A stretch of DNA of 64,000 bases from Stenotrophomonas maltophilia (lineage in GTDB: Bacteria > Pseudomonadota > Gammaproteobacteria > Xanthomonadales > Xanthomonadaceae). Position 1 is the stretch's first letter. Each line of letters opens with the position of its first letter. Shown here in pieces: positions 1 to 7,733 of this stretch. Both the position numbers and the translations under genes were made by a program. Where the stretch lies: positions 186,001 through 250,000 of the forward strand of contig NZ_LYVJ01000006.1 of assembly GCF_001676385.1 (NCBI RefSeq). The letters run 5' to 3'. A model generated the notes under the pieces. That model ran no database searches and was not told the origin of the DNA. It saw nothing but the letters and a program-made list of their open reading frames with translations.

Positions 1-294
1 GATCTTGCCGCTGTCCACGTCGACCATGTGGTCGTGATGGCCGCCGCGGTCCAGCTCATAGACGGCCTGGCCGCCTTCGAAATTGTGCTTGAGCACGAGG
101 CCGGCAGCTTCGAACTGGGTCAACACGCGGTAGACGGTCGCCAGGCCGATCTCGTCGCCATGCTCCAGCAGCTGGCGGTAGATGTCTTCGGCGGTCATGT
201 GATGCTGGGGCGTGCGCTGTTCAAGCAGCGCCAGGATCCGCATCCGTGGATGGGTCACCTTCAGGCCGACTTTTCGCAGGTCGTGGGTTTCCAT
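1..294 (-). CDS. fur: Ferric uptake regulator Fur (3' end beyond window)
   Basis: Cytoplasmic iron-responsive repressor that binds Fur boxes as a metal-loaded dimer. The visible N-terminal 98 residues start METHDLRKVGLKVTHPR and contain the winged-helix region with HMTAEDIYRQL and the recognition segment IGLATVYRVLTQFE, followed by the metal-site region HHDHMVDVDSGKI. These are Fur signatures rather than Zur or PerR features, although the C-terminal half is outside the window. It is divergent from bamE across about 100 bases, an arrangement known in xanthomonads and pseudomonads (fur/omlA). I see no convincing Fur box in the shared intergenic region. Confidence 0.95.
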   Translation of the reverse strand, partial: METHDLRKVGLKVTHPRMRILALLEQRTPQHHMTAEDIYRQLLEHGDEIGLATVYRVLTQFEAAGLVLKHNFEGGQAVYELDRGGHHDHMVDVDSGKI

Positions 295-397
295 AGGTCT
301 CCGTTCATTGGCGATTTAGCGCCAGCTGCCTCGGATTGGGTCGCGGTGGCACGCCGGGAGTGTATCATCGGTTCGATTTCCCCAACCGCCATTCCCG

Positions 398-790
398 ATG
401 CGCAATCTCCTGCTGGTCGCCGCCGTCGCCCTGTCCACCACCGGGTGCGGCATCATCTACAAGCAACCCATCTATCAGGGCAACCTGATCCGGGAAGATG
501 CCGTGGCCAAGCTGCAGGTCGGGCAGAGCAAGCAGCAGGTCACCGCGCTGCTGGGTACCCCGTCCGTTCCGGACCCGTTCCATGCCCAGCGCTGGGACTA
601 CACCGCCAGCCAGCGCGTGGACCGACTGGGCCGTACCGAGGTGAAGAACTTCACTGTGTTCTTCGAGAACGACACCGTGACCCGCTGGGAGGGCGACTAC
701 TTCCCGGGCAACGACAAGGCCCTGGCCCAGCAGACCGTACGCCAGTTCGGCCGCAACCTGCCCAAGGACAAGAAGAAGAAGGGGCGCTGA
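398..790 (+). CDS. bamE: Outer-membrane assembly lipoprotein BamE (SmpA/OmlA)
   Basis: Small outer-membrane lipoprotein of the BAM complex, which supports folding of beta-barrel proteins into the outer membrane. The 130-residue product has a type II signal with lipobox STTGC (Cys17) and a SmpA/OmlA domain, with the conserved pattern [20 protein letters not shown] at about residues 42-61 and [13 protein letters not shown] at about 67-79. The C-terminus is lysine-rich. It is divergent from fur. A TATCAT at 363-368 may be its -10 box, but the -35 is weak. A CCCGTCC/GGACGGG hairpin just downstream (about 798-814) may separate it from convergent rnfH. Confidence 0.93.
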   Translation: MRNLLLVAAVALSTTGCGIIYKQPIYQGNLIREDAVAKLQVGQSKQQVTALLGTPSVPDPFHAQRWDYTASQRVDRLGRTEVKNFTVFFENDTVTRWEGDYFPGNDKALAQQTVRQFGRNLPKDKKKKGR

Positions 791-824
791 GCCCCCTGCC
801 CGTCCTGCGGACGGGTCGCAGGAC

Positions 825-1082
825 TCAACCGCCGAGCGCCCGGCGCCGGCGGTTGTCCTTGGGATCGGCGCGCAACGGGCGCAGCAGCTCGACGCGGTCG
901 CCATCCAGCAACGCCTGCTGCGGGCGGGCCAGCACGCCATGCACGGCCACGGCCGGGCAGCCGGCACTGCCTTCCAATGCCGCCGCAGCAACCGCCTCGG
1001 CCACCGTCGCCCCCTCCTGCAACTGCAACCGGCGCGATACCACCCGCTGCGGCCAGGCCAGCACCACCTCGACCTCGATCAT
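825..1082 (-). CDS. rnfH: RnfH family ubiquitin-fold protein
   Basis: 85-residue protein of the RnfH (UPF0125) family, a beta-grasp fold of unknown precise role. It begins [15 protein letters not shown] and carries the family segment [25 protein letters not shown] near the C-terminus in two adjoining blocks, which is typical of RnfH. Its start lies 3 bases after the ratA stop, so the two are co-transcribed. The ratA-rnfH pairing is widespread in gammaproteobacteria. The name comes from nitrogen-fixation clusters, but no rnf genes are near here. Confidence 0.9.
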   Translation of the reverse strand: MIEVEVVLAWPQRVVSRRLQLQEGATVAEAVAAAALEGSAGCPAVAVHGVLARPQQALLDGDRVELLRPLRADPKDNRRRRALGG

Positions 1083-1085
1083 GGC

Positions 1086-1511
1086 TCAGGCCTCGTCGGC
1101 GACGCGGACGAAATCGTTGACCATGCGATCCGCCAGCCCCTGGAAGCCGATCGCCAGCGCTGGACCCAGCAACCGCGAGCTGGGTTCGAACTCCAGGGTC
1201 AGCGTGACCTTGCAGGCGTCCTCGGCCAGCGCATGGAACTCCCAGCGGCCGTGCAACTGCTTGAACGGACCGTCCTTCAGCTGCATGTCGATGCTGTGCG
1301 GTCGTTGCAGGGTGTTTTCGGTCTGGAACCAGGTACTGAACGAGCCCAGTCCCAGATCCAGGCGCGCCACCAGGCGGTCCTCGCCCTCTTCCAGCACGCG
1401 GGCGTTGGAACACCAGCGGAAGCGGCGAGGATAGGCGCGGACATCGTTGACCAGGTCGAACATGCGCGCGGCCGAATGTTCGACCAGGGCGCTGCGGCGG
1501 ATAGTAGGCAT
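1086..1511 (-). CDS. ratA: RatA/PasT family START-domain protein
   Basis: 141-residue SRPBCC (START-like) protein of the RatA/PasT/Coq10 family. Members have been described as a ribosome-association toxin and as a ubiquinone-binding factor supporting respiration. Family features seen are the opening [20 protein letters not shown], the [14 protein letters not shown] block, and the C-terminal helix with [14 protein letters not shown]. The start was set at this ATG because it gives the usual family length, whereas upstream extension runs into antisense DNA. It is divergent from smpB (58-base gap), the arrangement seen in E. coli, and is followed closely by rnfH. Confidence 0.92.
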   Translation of the reverse strand: MPTIRRSALVEHSAARMFDLVNDVRAYPRRFRWCSNARVLEEGEDRLVARLDLGLGSFSTWFQTENTLQRPHSIDMQLKDGPFKQLHGRWEFHALAEDACKVTLTLEFEPSSRLLGPALAIGFQGLADRMVNDFVRVADEA

Positions 1512-1568
1512 GAATACAGGGCGCTTCGGCAATCGACCGGGCGGGCCCGAATCGGAGACAATACGGAA

Positions 1569-2072
1569 ATGAGCAAGAACAGCGGCAAGGATAAAGCAAA
1601 GAGCGCGACGGCCAACAAGACCATCGCGCTGAACAAGCGTGCCCGTCACGAGTACCACATCGAAGAGCGGTTCGAGGCCGGGCTGGCCCTGCAGGGCTGG
1701 GAGGTGAAGTCGATCCGCGCAGGCCGCGGCAACATCATCGACGCCTACGCCTACGTGAAGCGCGGCGAGATCTACCTGATCGGCGCACAGATCACCCCGT
1801 TGATCCAGGCCTCCACCCACGTGGTGGCCGAGGACCGCCGCGAGCGCAAGCTGCTGCTGCATCGGAACGAGATCGACAAGCTGATCGGCAAGGTCGAGCG
1901 CGATGGCTACACCATCGTGCCCACGGCGATGTACTGGAGCAAGAACAAGATCAAGCTCGAGATCGCACTGGCCAAGGGCAAGCAGAACCACGACAAGCGC
2001 GATGCCGCCAAGGACCGCGACTGGGCGATCGAGAAGCAGCGCGTGATGCGTCGCGGCAACCGCGACGCGTAA
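1569..2072 (+). CDS. smpB: SsrA-binding protein SmpB
   Basis: 167-residue RNA-binding partner of tmRNA, essential for trans-translation rescue of stalled ribosomes. It has the OB-fold core with [20 protein letters not shown] and [19 protein letters not shown], and the basic C-terminal tail [20 protein letters not shown] that enters the decoding centre. The start ATG follows a short run of small polar residues ([11 protein letters not shown]) typical of the family. Its RNA partner ssrA lies 6.4 kb downstream on the same strand, with a decayed accessory segment between them. Confidence 0.97.
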   Translation: MSKNSGKDKAKSATANKTIALNKRARHEYHIEERFEAGLALQGWEVKSIRAGRGNIIDAYAYVKRGEIYLIGAQITPLIQASTHVVAEDRRERKLLLHRNEIDKLIGKVERDGYTIVPTAMYWSKNKIKLEIALAKGKQNHDKRDAAKDRDWAIEKQRVMRRGNRDA

Positions 2073-2087
2073 AGGCCTGTCCGGGAT

Positions 2088-2183
2088 GTAGAGCCGAGCC
2101 CGTGCTCGGCTGCCTGGCCTTCGGTAGAGCCGAGCCCATGCTCGGCTTCGGCAAAGCAGCAGTCGAGCATGGCTCGACTCTAC
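2088..2183. repeat. Cluster of three SMAG (GTAG) palindromes
   Basis: Two direct copies begin GTAGAGCCGAGCCC at 2088 and 2124, each an imperfect hairpin around GAGC...GCTC. A third copy in reverse ends CTCGACTCTAC at 2183. These match the GTAG-headed REP-type palindromes of S. maltophilia (SMAG). They sit in the gap between smpB and the next gene and may act as RNA-stability or termination structures. Confidence 0.88.
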
Positions 2184-2193
2184 AAAAGGCGGG

Positions 2194-2766
2194 TCAACCT
2201 GCCAGCACGCCCTGCCCGCGCATGCGCGGTGCCAGCGCCGCGTGCATCACCGCCAGGTGCATCACTACCGCCAGTTCCGGCGCATGGCGGTCGTCACCCG
2301 CCTGCCACTGCCGGGCCAGCCGGGCGGCGTCGGCGGGCAGCAACGCCAGCAGCTGGGTATCGTCCAGGGCCTCGGCTGCACCCTGCAGCTGGCGGGCCAA
2401 CTGCCGCGACTGCCATACATGCGCCCCCATGCTGAGGCTGGCCAATGACATCAGGGCCAAGGCCAGGCCATGCTCGAACCACTGCGCAAGCACATCCGGC
2501 CCCCACAGCAGAGCCGCCAGTACCGCCAGCGCCGGCAGGCGCCATCCCAGCCAGTGGAGACGTCCGCGCCGTGGCCAGTGCACCACGACCGCACTGGCCA
2601 CCAGCGCCACAGCGGCGGTGGCCGGCAGTTCGGTCAGTCCGGTCGCCGCCAGCAGCAGCACCAGTACGGCGCAGACCCAGCGCGGCGGCAATGCTCGCCG
2701 CCGGTAGTCGGCGCCGACCGGCCCGACCAGCTGCCGCAGGCTGCGTTGTTGCCCAGCGTCGGTCAC
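2194..2766 (-). CDS. Hypothetical small membrane protein
   Basis: 190-residue protein not recognised as a known family. Hydrophobic segments are visible at about 28-65 (two adjoining spans, one being VCAVLVLLLAATGL), 75-90 and 99-112. The rest is Ala/Leu-rich with a soluble C-terminal helix region containing QLARQLQGAAEALDDTQLL. It starts at GTG, preceded by GGAG at about 8 bases. Codon use is like the core genome. It lies between the SMAG cluster and a GNAT gene on the same strand. The function is unknown, but an inner-membrane location is likely. Confidence 0.6.
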   Translation of the reverse strand: MTDAGQQRSLRQLVGPVGADYRRRALPPRWVCAVLVLLLAATGLTELPATAAVALVASAVVVHWPRRGRLHWLGWRLPALAVLAALLWGPDVLAQWFEHGLALALMSLASLSMGAHVWQSRQLARQLQGAAEALDDTQLLALLPADAARLARQWQAGDDRHAPELAVVMHLAVMHAALAPRMRGQGVLAG

Positions 2767-2847
2767 TCACAGTCTCCGTGTCTCGGCTTGCCTCGGATGG
2801 TCTTCGACAGTGTGTCGCAAATTCGTGCCAATGACGTTAGCAATCCG

Positions 2848-3321
2848 CTATGACGCGCGATCGCTCTGCGGACGAACCAACGCATCCGGGGCGAGCGCGC
2901 AGAGGTCCTTGCTCAGGAATATCCGGGACGTGCCGGGCGGATGACAGGGCACTTCACCGAACACGGTCCAGCCCTGCTTCAGGTAGAAGTCCGGCGCCTG
3001 GAAGCTGATCGTGTACAGCACGCCGGATCGGCAACCGCGCTTGCGCGCTTCATCCTCGGCGGCGGCAAGAATCCGGGCGCCCAGGCCACTGCCCCGTTGG
3101 GCCGGTGGCAGATAGAACAGGTCAACGAACAGCAGGCCCAGGGACGTCCGGCCACAGAGCCCGCCCACCACCCTGCCGGTGACCGGATCGGTGACCAGTA
3201 CCGCCAGGGTGCGCCGGTCGCCGCACCCGGTGGCCTGCTGGTTGAAGTCATCAAGGCCGTCGGCAATCAGGTCCAGCGACTCCTGGCTGGGGGAATCGGT
3301 CACAGTGATCTGGAGCTGCAT
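2848..3321 (-). CDS. GNAT family N-acetyltransferase
   Basis: 157-residue acetyltransferase using acetyl-CoA; the substrate is unknown. GNAT features are the central strand GLLFVDLFYLPPAQRG followed by the acetyl-CoA pyrophosphate loop QRGSGLGARIL (the Q/RxxGxG/A motif) at about 94-104, then LYTISFQAPDFYLKQGWTVFGE, which is the typical C-terminal beta-bulge and FY-x-K-GF/W element. The length is normal for a single-domain GNAT. It is the last gene with core-like composition before the accessory segment. Confidence 0.85.
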   Translation of the reverse strand: MQLQITVTDSPSQESLDLIADGLDDFNQQATGCGDRRTLAVLVTDPVTGRVVGGLCGRTSLGLLFVDLFYLPPAQRGSGLGARILAAAEDEARKRGCRSGVLYTISFQAPDFYLKQGWTVFGEVPCHPPGTSRIFLSKDLCALAPDALVRPQSDRAS

Positions 3322-3529
3322 GCGTACATCCTGTTCTACGCCTGTAAACGACCGATGCTACAGGCAAGGAGCGGTTTCGCGTGACGGGCAGTTGCACAGC
3401 CGGCCGTGGCCGAACTGCTCGGCTTACGCACGAGCAGTCCTGCGGATGAAAGCGCGACGGTGTCCCTTTGCAGAAGAGCCCAGCTGAGATACGCCTTCGT
3501 CGTCGGCGAAGGACTTGCTCCCCACCAGG

Positions 3530-3619
3530 GTCCCCGATGCCGGTGCCCGGGCGGCGACCGGCCGCAACCCGCTGGCCGCTGCTGCCCGGAGCCTTGTGCG
3601 GGGCGGAAGCGGCGACTGA
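3530..3619 (+). pseudogene. Tyrosine integrase C-terminal remnant (copy A)
   Basis: A 29-codon tail reading VPDAGARAATGRNPLAAA and ending at a TGA. It aligns with the C-terminal tail of the better preserved integrase remnant at 8122-8338 (VPDAGAKAAAVWDPL). The catalytic part upstream is missing, with unrelated sequence before 3530. After the stop, the DNA (3615-3664) again matches the DNA after the 8338 stop. This is a deletion scar of an integrated element, not a functional gene. Confidence 0.6.
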
Positions 3620-3664
3620 ACGGTTTCGGGGCTTGCCCGCACTGCACGTGACTGTTCAGGAAGG
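3615..3664 (+). repeat. Integrase-tail direct repeat, left copy
   Basis: The motif GACTGAACGGTT, a GC-rich spacer, then CGTGACTGTTCAGGAAG recurs at 8351-8399 after the other integrase remnant. Both copies follow an integrase stop codon directly. The repeat may be an old element boundary or attachment region. Confidence 0.6.
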
Positions 3665-3896
3665 CAGCCCCGCCTCGCGCCTGCCCCACAGCTCAGCGCT
3701 GGCCCGATCCTGCTCATGGCTCGTGCATTGTCGGACTGGCCCACCTGGTCCAGCCTCTACCGGCCCAGCGCAGAAATCCAGATCCCGTATAGGCATACGA
3801 AAGTGCCCCCCCCACCCCACTGCAAACGATCACTGTCGGGACGTTCGGGTGGCAGGACAACCGGATCACCCAATGGAAATCGGCGGGAAGAGGCAT
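3657..3896 (-). pseudogene. Degenerate copy of the small MPLPxxFxW protein
   Basis: Read on the minus strand, MPLPADFHW and later GPGGPVRQCTSHEQDRASAE match the intact small protein at 5383-5628 (MPLPDSFYW; GPGGPSRRCSSYEQGRAGAE). Here the two blocks lie in different frames, so at least one frameshift separates them, and the end of the gene is lost in the integrase-tail repeat. The family is a short hypothetical protein that I recall from xanthomonad genomic islands, with no known function. Confidence 0.55.
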
Positions 3897-4092
3897 TGTC
3901 GAGAGAATACGTCCAGACGTCGCAGATGCTGTGAGTGCCGCGGCGTCCCAACTGAACAGCTCGGAATTGGTGCGGGCGCGGCAGTGGTTGCGGCGCACTC
4001 GCTTGGAATAGGCAAGATGCACTGGGGCGAAATATTCGGCCCATGCTCGAGCAGCACTATCATGTCCACATCGTCAATCAGAGGAACAGTAC

Positions 4093-4200
4093 ATGGGTGG
4101 TTTCAGCATATGGCATTGGATCATTCTCCTGGCGATCATCCTCATACCGCTTGGTATCGCAGTTGCAATCGTGACGACCGTACTACGCCGAAGGAAGTGA
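4093..4200 (+). CDS. TatA-like single-span microprotein
   Basis: 35-residue ORF opening MGGFSIWHWIILLAIILIPL, then IAVAIVTTVLRRRK and a stop. The first eight residues equal the N-terminal signature of TatA, the twin-arginine translocase pore subunit, but the amphipathic helix and acidic tail of TatA are absent. It has one long membrane span with a positively charged C-terminus. AGAGGAA lies about 6 bases before the ATG. It could be a Tat-interacting or stress/toxin-like peptide, and the function is not known. It lies alone between decayed genes and a secreted-protein gene. Confidence 0.55.
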   Translation: MGGFSIWHWIILLAIILIPLGIAVAIVTTVLRRRK

Positions 4201-4391
4201 AACGACATCGGGCAATTAACGTTGGATTCGCGAACTGCTGAGGACTGCCTGACACTCCACACGCACACCATGGCGCGGAGATCATGACGCATCGAGCAGT
4301 TTTTCTGAGCCGTTTTCTGACCAAGCACTCGGACACCAAAGCACCGCAAATCCAGTGAATGCTATGATCAAGGAGCTCAAGGAGGATCTAA

Positions 4392-5279
4392 ATGCGAAAC
4401 ATGATTGCCTTGGCTTCCGTTCTTCTGGGAGCTACTTTGTCCACTGATGCGTATGCATATGAATATTCCATACAGTGCGAAACATGTGTTACCGATGCAC
4501 AGTTCGCCGCACGAGCTCGCGACCTGCAAGCTCTGAATGGGAACGGAAGTGGCTTCTTCTACGTTTACAACCTCGGCGCGAACGTCGTCCAGAAATGGTG
4601 GGTCAATGGCGCTGCCAGCGGAGGCGACGGAGGTAGTGGTGGCGGGAGACCCAGAATGGCTTCATCAGCCTCGAGCACATCCTCACAATCGCCAGTTGAG
4701 AGTCATGTGAGAGTCGAAGTAGACAAGGCTCACAAACTCTACGTAATTGGCGGCAATAGCCTACGACCCATTTACAACGTTCCCATTGAGCACCTCTCCA
4801 TCCCCGCCACCAACGGAAAGTCGACCTATGATGTACTGCTCGACAACAATCTAAAAGCCCAGATTGAATCATCTCTTGGTGATACCAATACGCTCAACTC
4901 CATTGTCAATGCCGACATTCTGTCGTCAATGATTGACATTGCCCAGAACGCAACAAACGTACTTGGACTCAAGGAAAAGAGCTTCCTCCTGTTCCGTGTA
5001 GTCATGTCTGACGGCACGTACATGGACTACGCCCTGCAAATTGAGGATACGACTGCTGACGCTAAAGAAGAGTCTGCACGTACGTCAACGGGCCAATTGA
5101 TTCCAGCAAGCCAATCGAACATCCAGGGAGCATGGAACGGCAGCGTGGAGAATCTGGCACCAATGGTAGATCACCTGATTAAGCTCGGCGTCCCTGTGGA
5201 GAATGTTGGAGTTGGCAGTTACGTAACCGAGATTGTCTGCACGTCATCGAAGTGCTCTATACGACGAATCCAAAGGTAG
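4392..5279 (+). CDS. Secreted protein of unknown function
   Basis: 295-residue protein with a clear signal peptide (MRNMIALASVLLGATLSTDAYA) and a CETC motif just after the predicted cleavage site. A Gly/Ser-rich linker follows at about residues 77-105, then a C-terminal domain of about 185 residues with two more Cys (TEIVCTSSKCS). I recognise no known domain. The Shine-Dalgarno AAGGAGG is 6 bases from the ATG. Base composition is clearly more AT-rich than the flanking core genes, which suggests recent acquisition. It likely acts in the periplasm or outside the cell, and the cysteines could form disulfides. Confidence 0.75.
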   Translation: MRNMIALASVLLGATLSTDAYAYEYSIQCETCVTDAQFAARARDLQALNGNGSGFFYVYNLGANVVQKWWVNGAASGGDGGSGGGRPRMASSASSTSSQSPVESHVRVEVDKAHKLYVIGGNSLRPIYNVPIEHLSIPATNGKSTYDVLLDNNLKAQIESSLGDTNTLNSIVNADILSSMIDIAQNATNVLGLKEKSFLLFRVVMSDGTYMDYALQIEDTTADAKEESARTSTGQLIPASQSNIQGAWNGSVENLAPMVDHLIKLGVPVENVGVGSYVTEIVCTSSKCSIRRIQR

Positions 5280-5382
5280 CTGCTTCACGGAAAGCGTGCT
5301 TCCACCTGAGATGGCCCAGGTTGGAGGCACAGCTTTTTCTGTCCGGGTCGCTCCACCCAAGCCGCCTCAACTTGACCGATCA

Positions 5383-5628
5383 TTAAGTGGCCTCGTGCTT
5401 GGCCACCCATAGCTCGGCACCCGCGCGCCCCTGTTCGTAGCTGCTGCAGCGCCGCGACGGTCCGCCCGGACCATTCCTATGTCGATCAAGGTGTGCCACC
5501 CAGATCCCGTCATCGACACGCTGGGTCATGGGGACGACCCAGACCCCCTGGCAGGCGATCACAGTCAGCGGGTCGCCTGGCCAGCCGGCAGAGCGTGTGG
5601 TCCAGTAGAAGGAGTCGGGAAGCGGCAT
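5383..5628 (-). CDS. Small hypothetical protein (MPLPxxFxW family)
   Basis: 81-residue protein that I place in a short hypothetical family seen in xanthomonad islands: MPLPDSFYWTTR at the start, VIACQGVWV in the middle, and CSSYEQGRAGAELW near the end. Start chosen at the ATG before PLPDSF because a broken paralogue at 3657-3896 is similar from exactly that point, although the frame stays open upstream to 5676. No signal peptide or membrane span. It is downstream of, and on the same strand as, the SRAP pseudogene and the membrane-protein gene, so they may once have formed a unit. Confidence 0.6.
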   Translation of the reverse strand: MPLPDSFYWTTRSAGWPGDPLTVIACQGVWVVPMTQRVDDGIWVAHLDRHRNGPGGPSRRCSSYEQGRAGAELWVAKHEAT

Positions 5629-5705
5629 GGCCGGCAGGATACGAATGGCGGTCGCAGCAGTTGCGATTGTGAGCACTCTGTTGCCACGCCGCGCTCGCTC
5701 CCCTC

Positions 5706-6134
5706 TTATGCAGCGAGCTGGTGCTCGTAGAGCCGGTTCCGTTTGTCGTCGAAGATCCGATACATCGCGGCCAGGTCAGCCGGGTCCGGATTGAGCTAGG
5801 CATCGACGTGCTCGGGCTTGGTATTGATGATCGTCCGATCATGGCCGGCCGCGGCGACTTCGGGCTCGGGGTCGTCGGTAATCGCGGCAAAGAACAGCAG
5901 GTCGGGCTCTTTCCCTGCAGGGTCCGTCCAGTGCGACCACAGGCAGGCCACCAGCATCGGTTCGCCCGTGCGCGACGTGAACTGCACCGCCTGGTTGTTG
6001 CCGTCCGGACCTTCCACGTTCTCGTAGAACGTCTCCACCACCATCAGCCGGTGGGTGTGGCCGAATGCCGGCGCCCAGAATTTCTCCAGGCTACCCCGAC
6101 CGCCATCTCGCGCAGGAAATGGGTGGAATCCCAA
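5706..6134 (-). pseudogene. SRAP (YedK/HMCES-like) protein, broken
   Basis: Remnant of an SOS-response-associated peptidase, the family that crosslinks to abasic sites in ssDNA through an N-terminal Cys2. Visible family blocks are HTHRLMVVETFYENVEGPDG, PMLVACLWSHWTDPAG and AAAGHDRTIIN. The frame is stopped by a TAG at 5796-5798 where a TGG Trp would be expected (HVDA-stop-LNPDPADL). It then continues in frame through MYRIFDDKRNRLYEHQLAA to a TAA at 5706. The N-terminus with the catalytic Cys is missing. It therefore has both a nonsense change and a 5' truncation. A shorter fragment of a sister copy is at 19588-19661. Confidence 0.75.
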
Positions 6135-6143
6135 TCACCGCCG

Positions 6144-6713
6144 TCAACAGCATGAAATCTCGCGGGATACCCGACGTTTCCGCATTACCCATCCCCAGAA
6201 ACCACCGAACAGGTTCGCGGAGACGATGAAAATAGCCCAAACGGCAATGCCGGAAATTGTCGGCCAACACTGTGCGAGTGGAAGTTGCGACAGCAGCATC
6301 AACAGAAGATGCCCTTCTGCCGCGATGATCGGCGTGCCGATGAGCCAGCCGGCGAGCAACCACCGATCACGACGTTGGAACACCATGGCGAAATCGAGGT
6401 GGTACACCAATCGTCCGATGTAGTAGGCCAACACAGCAGTCAGGAACACCAGCGAGTAGCCAGCGAGCGTGAAGTCTTGGCTGACCCGCACCTTCTGCCA
6501 GCTCTCGCCGATCAGCAGCCACTGGGTCACAGCCGGGTTGTAGTCGACAATCGGAACTATCCCGACTCTTCGCGCCAGCCATGCCAAACAGTGGAAGCAG
6601 TACCACGCAAAAACGATGAAGGCCGCCGCAGCAAGCCACATCCGCAAGCGCCTGAGACGTTCGGACTTCGCTACACCCGGCATAAGCTGCTCATTGAATG
6701 AGTTCGTTTGCAT
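6144..6713 (-). CDS. Hypothetical multi-span inner-membrane protein
   Basis: 189-residue protein, no family recognised. Four hydrophobic segments are visible: about 27-46 (WLAAAAFIVFAWYCFHCLAW), 80-100, 116-138 and 148-172. A basic C-terminus (VMRKRRVSREISCC) follows. Between spans 2 and 3 it has LVYHLDFAMVFQRRDRW, which recurs in the broken paralogue at 19666-19870. Start chosen at the ATG with GGCGG 5 bases upstream; a longer reading to 6755 lacks a good ribosome site. It lies just upstream of the SRAP pseudogene on the same strand, the same order as in the second copy. Confidence 0.65.
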   Translation of the reverse strand: MQTNSFNEQLMPGVAKSERLRRLRMWLAAAAFIVFAWYCFHCLAWLARRVGIVPIVDYNPAVTQWLLIGESWQKVRVSQDFTLAGYSLVFLTAVLAYYIGRLVYHLDFAMVFQRRDRWLLAGWLIGTPIIAAEGHLLLMLLSQLPLAQCWPTISGIAVWAIFIVSANLFGGFWGWVMRKRRVSREISCC

Positions 6714-6770
6714 TATGCCGCCATGAGCGCCGCCTTTCCCTGAAGGGGCCGCCAAAGTAGCCCCCGGACC

Positions 6771-7124
6771 TTACAAATCCGGCAGACCCAACGCTCGACG
6801 CACTGTAGTCAGGAGCACCGTCGTCGAGCGCGCCAGTGCTTGCTGATCGCGCGTCAGTTGGTCGTACATCTGCACCAGCTCCGGAGGCACCTGCCCCACT
6901 CGACCAGCCTTGAAGACCTCCATCGAGACCACCTGAGCCTTAAGGCGCTCATCTTCCATGCCCTTCTCCAGCATCTGGCGGCGGGAGTGCCGCCCTCTGG
7001 ATGCCTTGGGCCCTACCTCCAAGCCTGTTGCAGAGGAAAGAAAACCAGCGCCACTGTTCATGGGCTGGCCGTTCTCCCGCTTTCCTTCTCCAATGGCCAC
7101 TACCTGCGAGTCCTTCTTGTCCAT
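6771..7124 (-). CDS. Hypothetical hydrophilic protein
   Basis: 117-residue protein with no domain that I recognise. The N-terminal half is basic and low-complexity, with SRGRHSRRQMLEKG at about 60. The C-terminal half looks helical: MYDQLTRDQQALARSTTVLLTTVRRALGLPDL. No signal peptide or membrane span. It lies between a membrane-protein gene and phage-derived remnants, all on the same strand, and may be phage or island cargo. Confidence 0.45.
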   Translation of the reverse strand: MDKKDSQVVAIGEGKRENGQPMNSGAGFLSSATGLEVGPKASRGRHSRRQMLEKGMEDERLKAQVVSMEVFKAGRVGQVPPELVQMYDQLTRDQQALARSTTVLLTTVRRALGLPDL

Positions 7125-7229
7125 CGGTTACTGCCCCCTGTATCGGTAACGCCGGCACCAGCGCCGGCGCCGGCGCCGTCACATTGCTTTCATCCCGACT
7201 GATCCGATTGGGCCACTACGCTCCAACAA

Positions 7230-7733
7230 TCACTCCGTCACGGCTTTGTTCAGCCGCGCCTCCAGCGTCGGGTTGAGCACGATGCCGGCCTCCGCCCTGG
7301 CGCTGTAGCGGGCCCGGTTTTTGATCGACTGCTGCAGACCGCTGGAGGTGATGGCCAACTCGGGGTTGGCCTTGTTGAAGGCGCCGATCTTGCTGAGGAC
7401 CGAAGCCCGATCGCTGGCGTTGCCGTTGCGCAGGGCCATGCCGGATTCCTCGCAGGCAGCGTCGCGGCTGGTGACCCACAGCACGTCGTTGCCATCCAGG
7501 AACACCTAGGCGTTGACCTGGCCGTTCGGCTGGACCGCCACGACCAGGGCGGGCAGCACGTCGCCGGCGGCCGCCCTGTTGCCGACGCGCGCCTGGGCAC
7601 CCACCGGCCAGGTGTTGTCGAGCAGGCGCTCCTGGATGGCCGGGCCATCGGTGCGGCGCGCATTGATGCGGAGCGCGTCGGTATCACTCAGGATGTAGTG
7701 GACGATCCGCCCGATCAAGGCCTTCTGGGTCAC
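7230..7733 (-). pseudogene. Phage-type hypothetical gene with internal stop
   Basis: Starts at a GTG overlapping the spanin-like stop codon (GTGA). The first 75 codons read TQKALIGRIVHYILSDTDAL then RINARRTDGPAIQERL, resembling small proteins that I recall from xanthomonad prophages. A TAG at 7506-7508 replaces a likely CAG, after which the frame resumes VFLDGNDVLWVTSR. From about residue 95 the text changes to GMALRNGNASDRASVLSKIG then AFNKANPELAITSSGL and RARYSARAEAGIVLNP, which resembles the C-terminal end of very large phage structural polyproteins. It may therefore be a deletion fusion of two phage genes as well as a nonsense mutant. Confidence 0.5.

Noticed and set aside
295..397. Fur box in the fur-bamE interval
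   Set aside because: No stretch approaches the GATAATGATAATCATTATC-type consensus.
28..1434. 468-codon plus-strand frame over fur, bamE and ratA
   Set aside because: It crosses fur in antisense and bamE and ratA in other frames, all of which are convincing genes.
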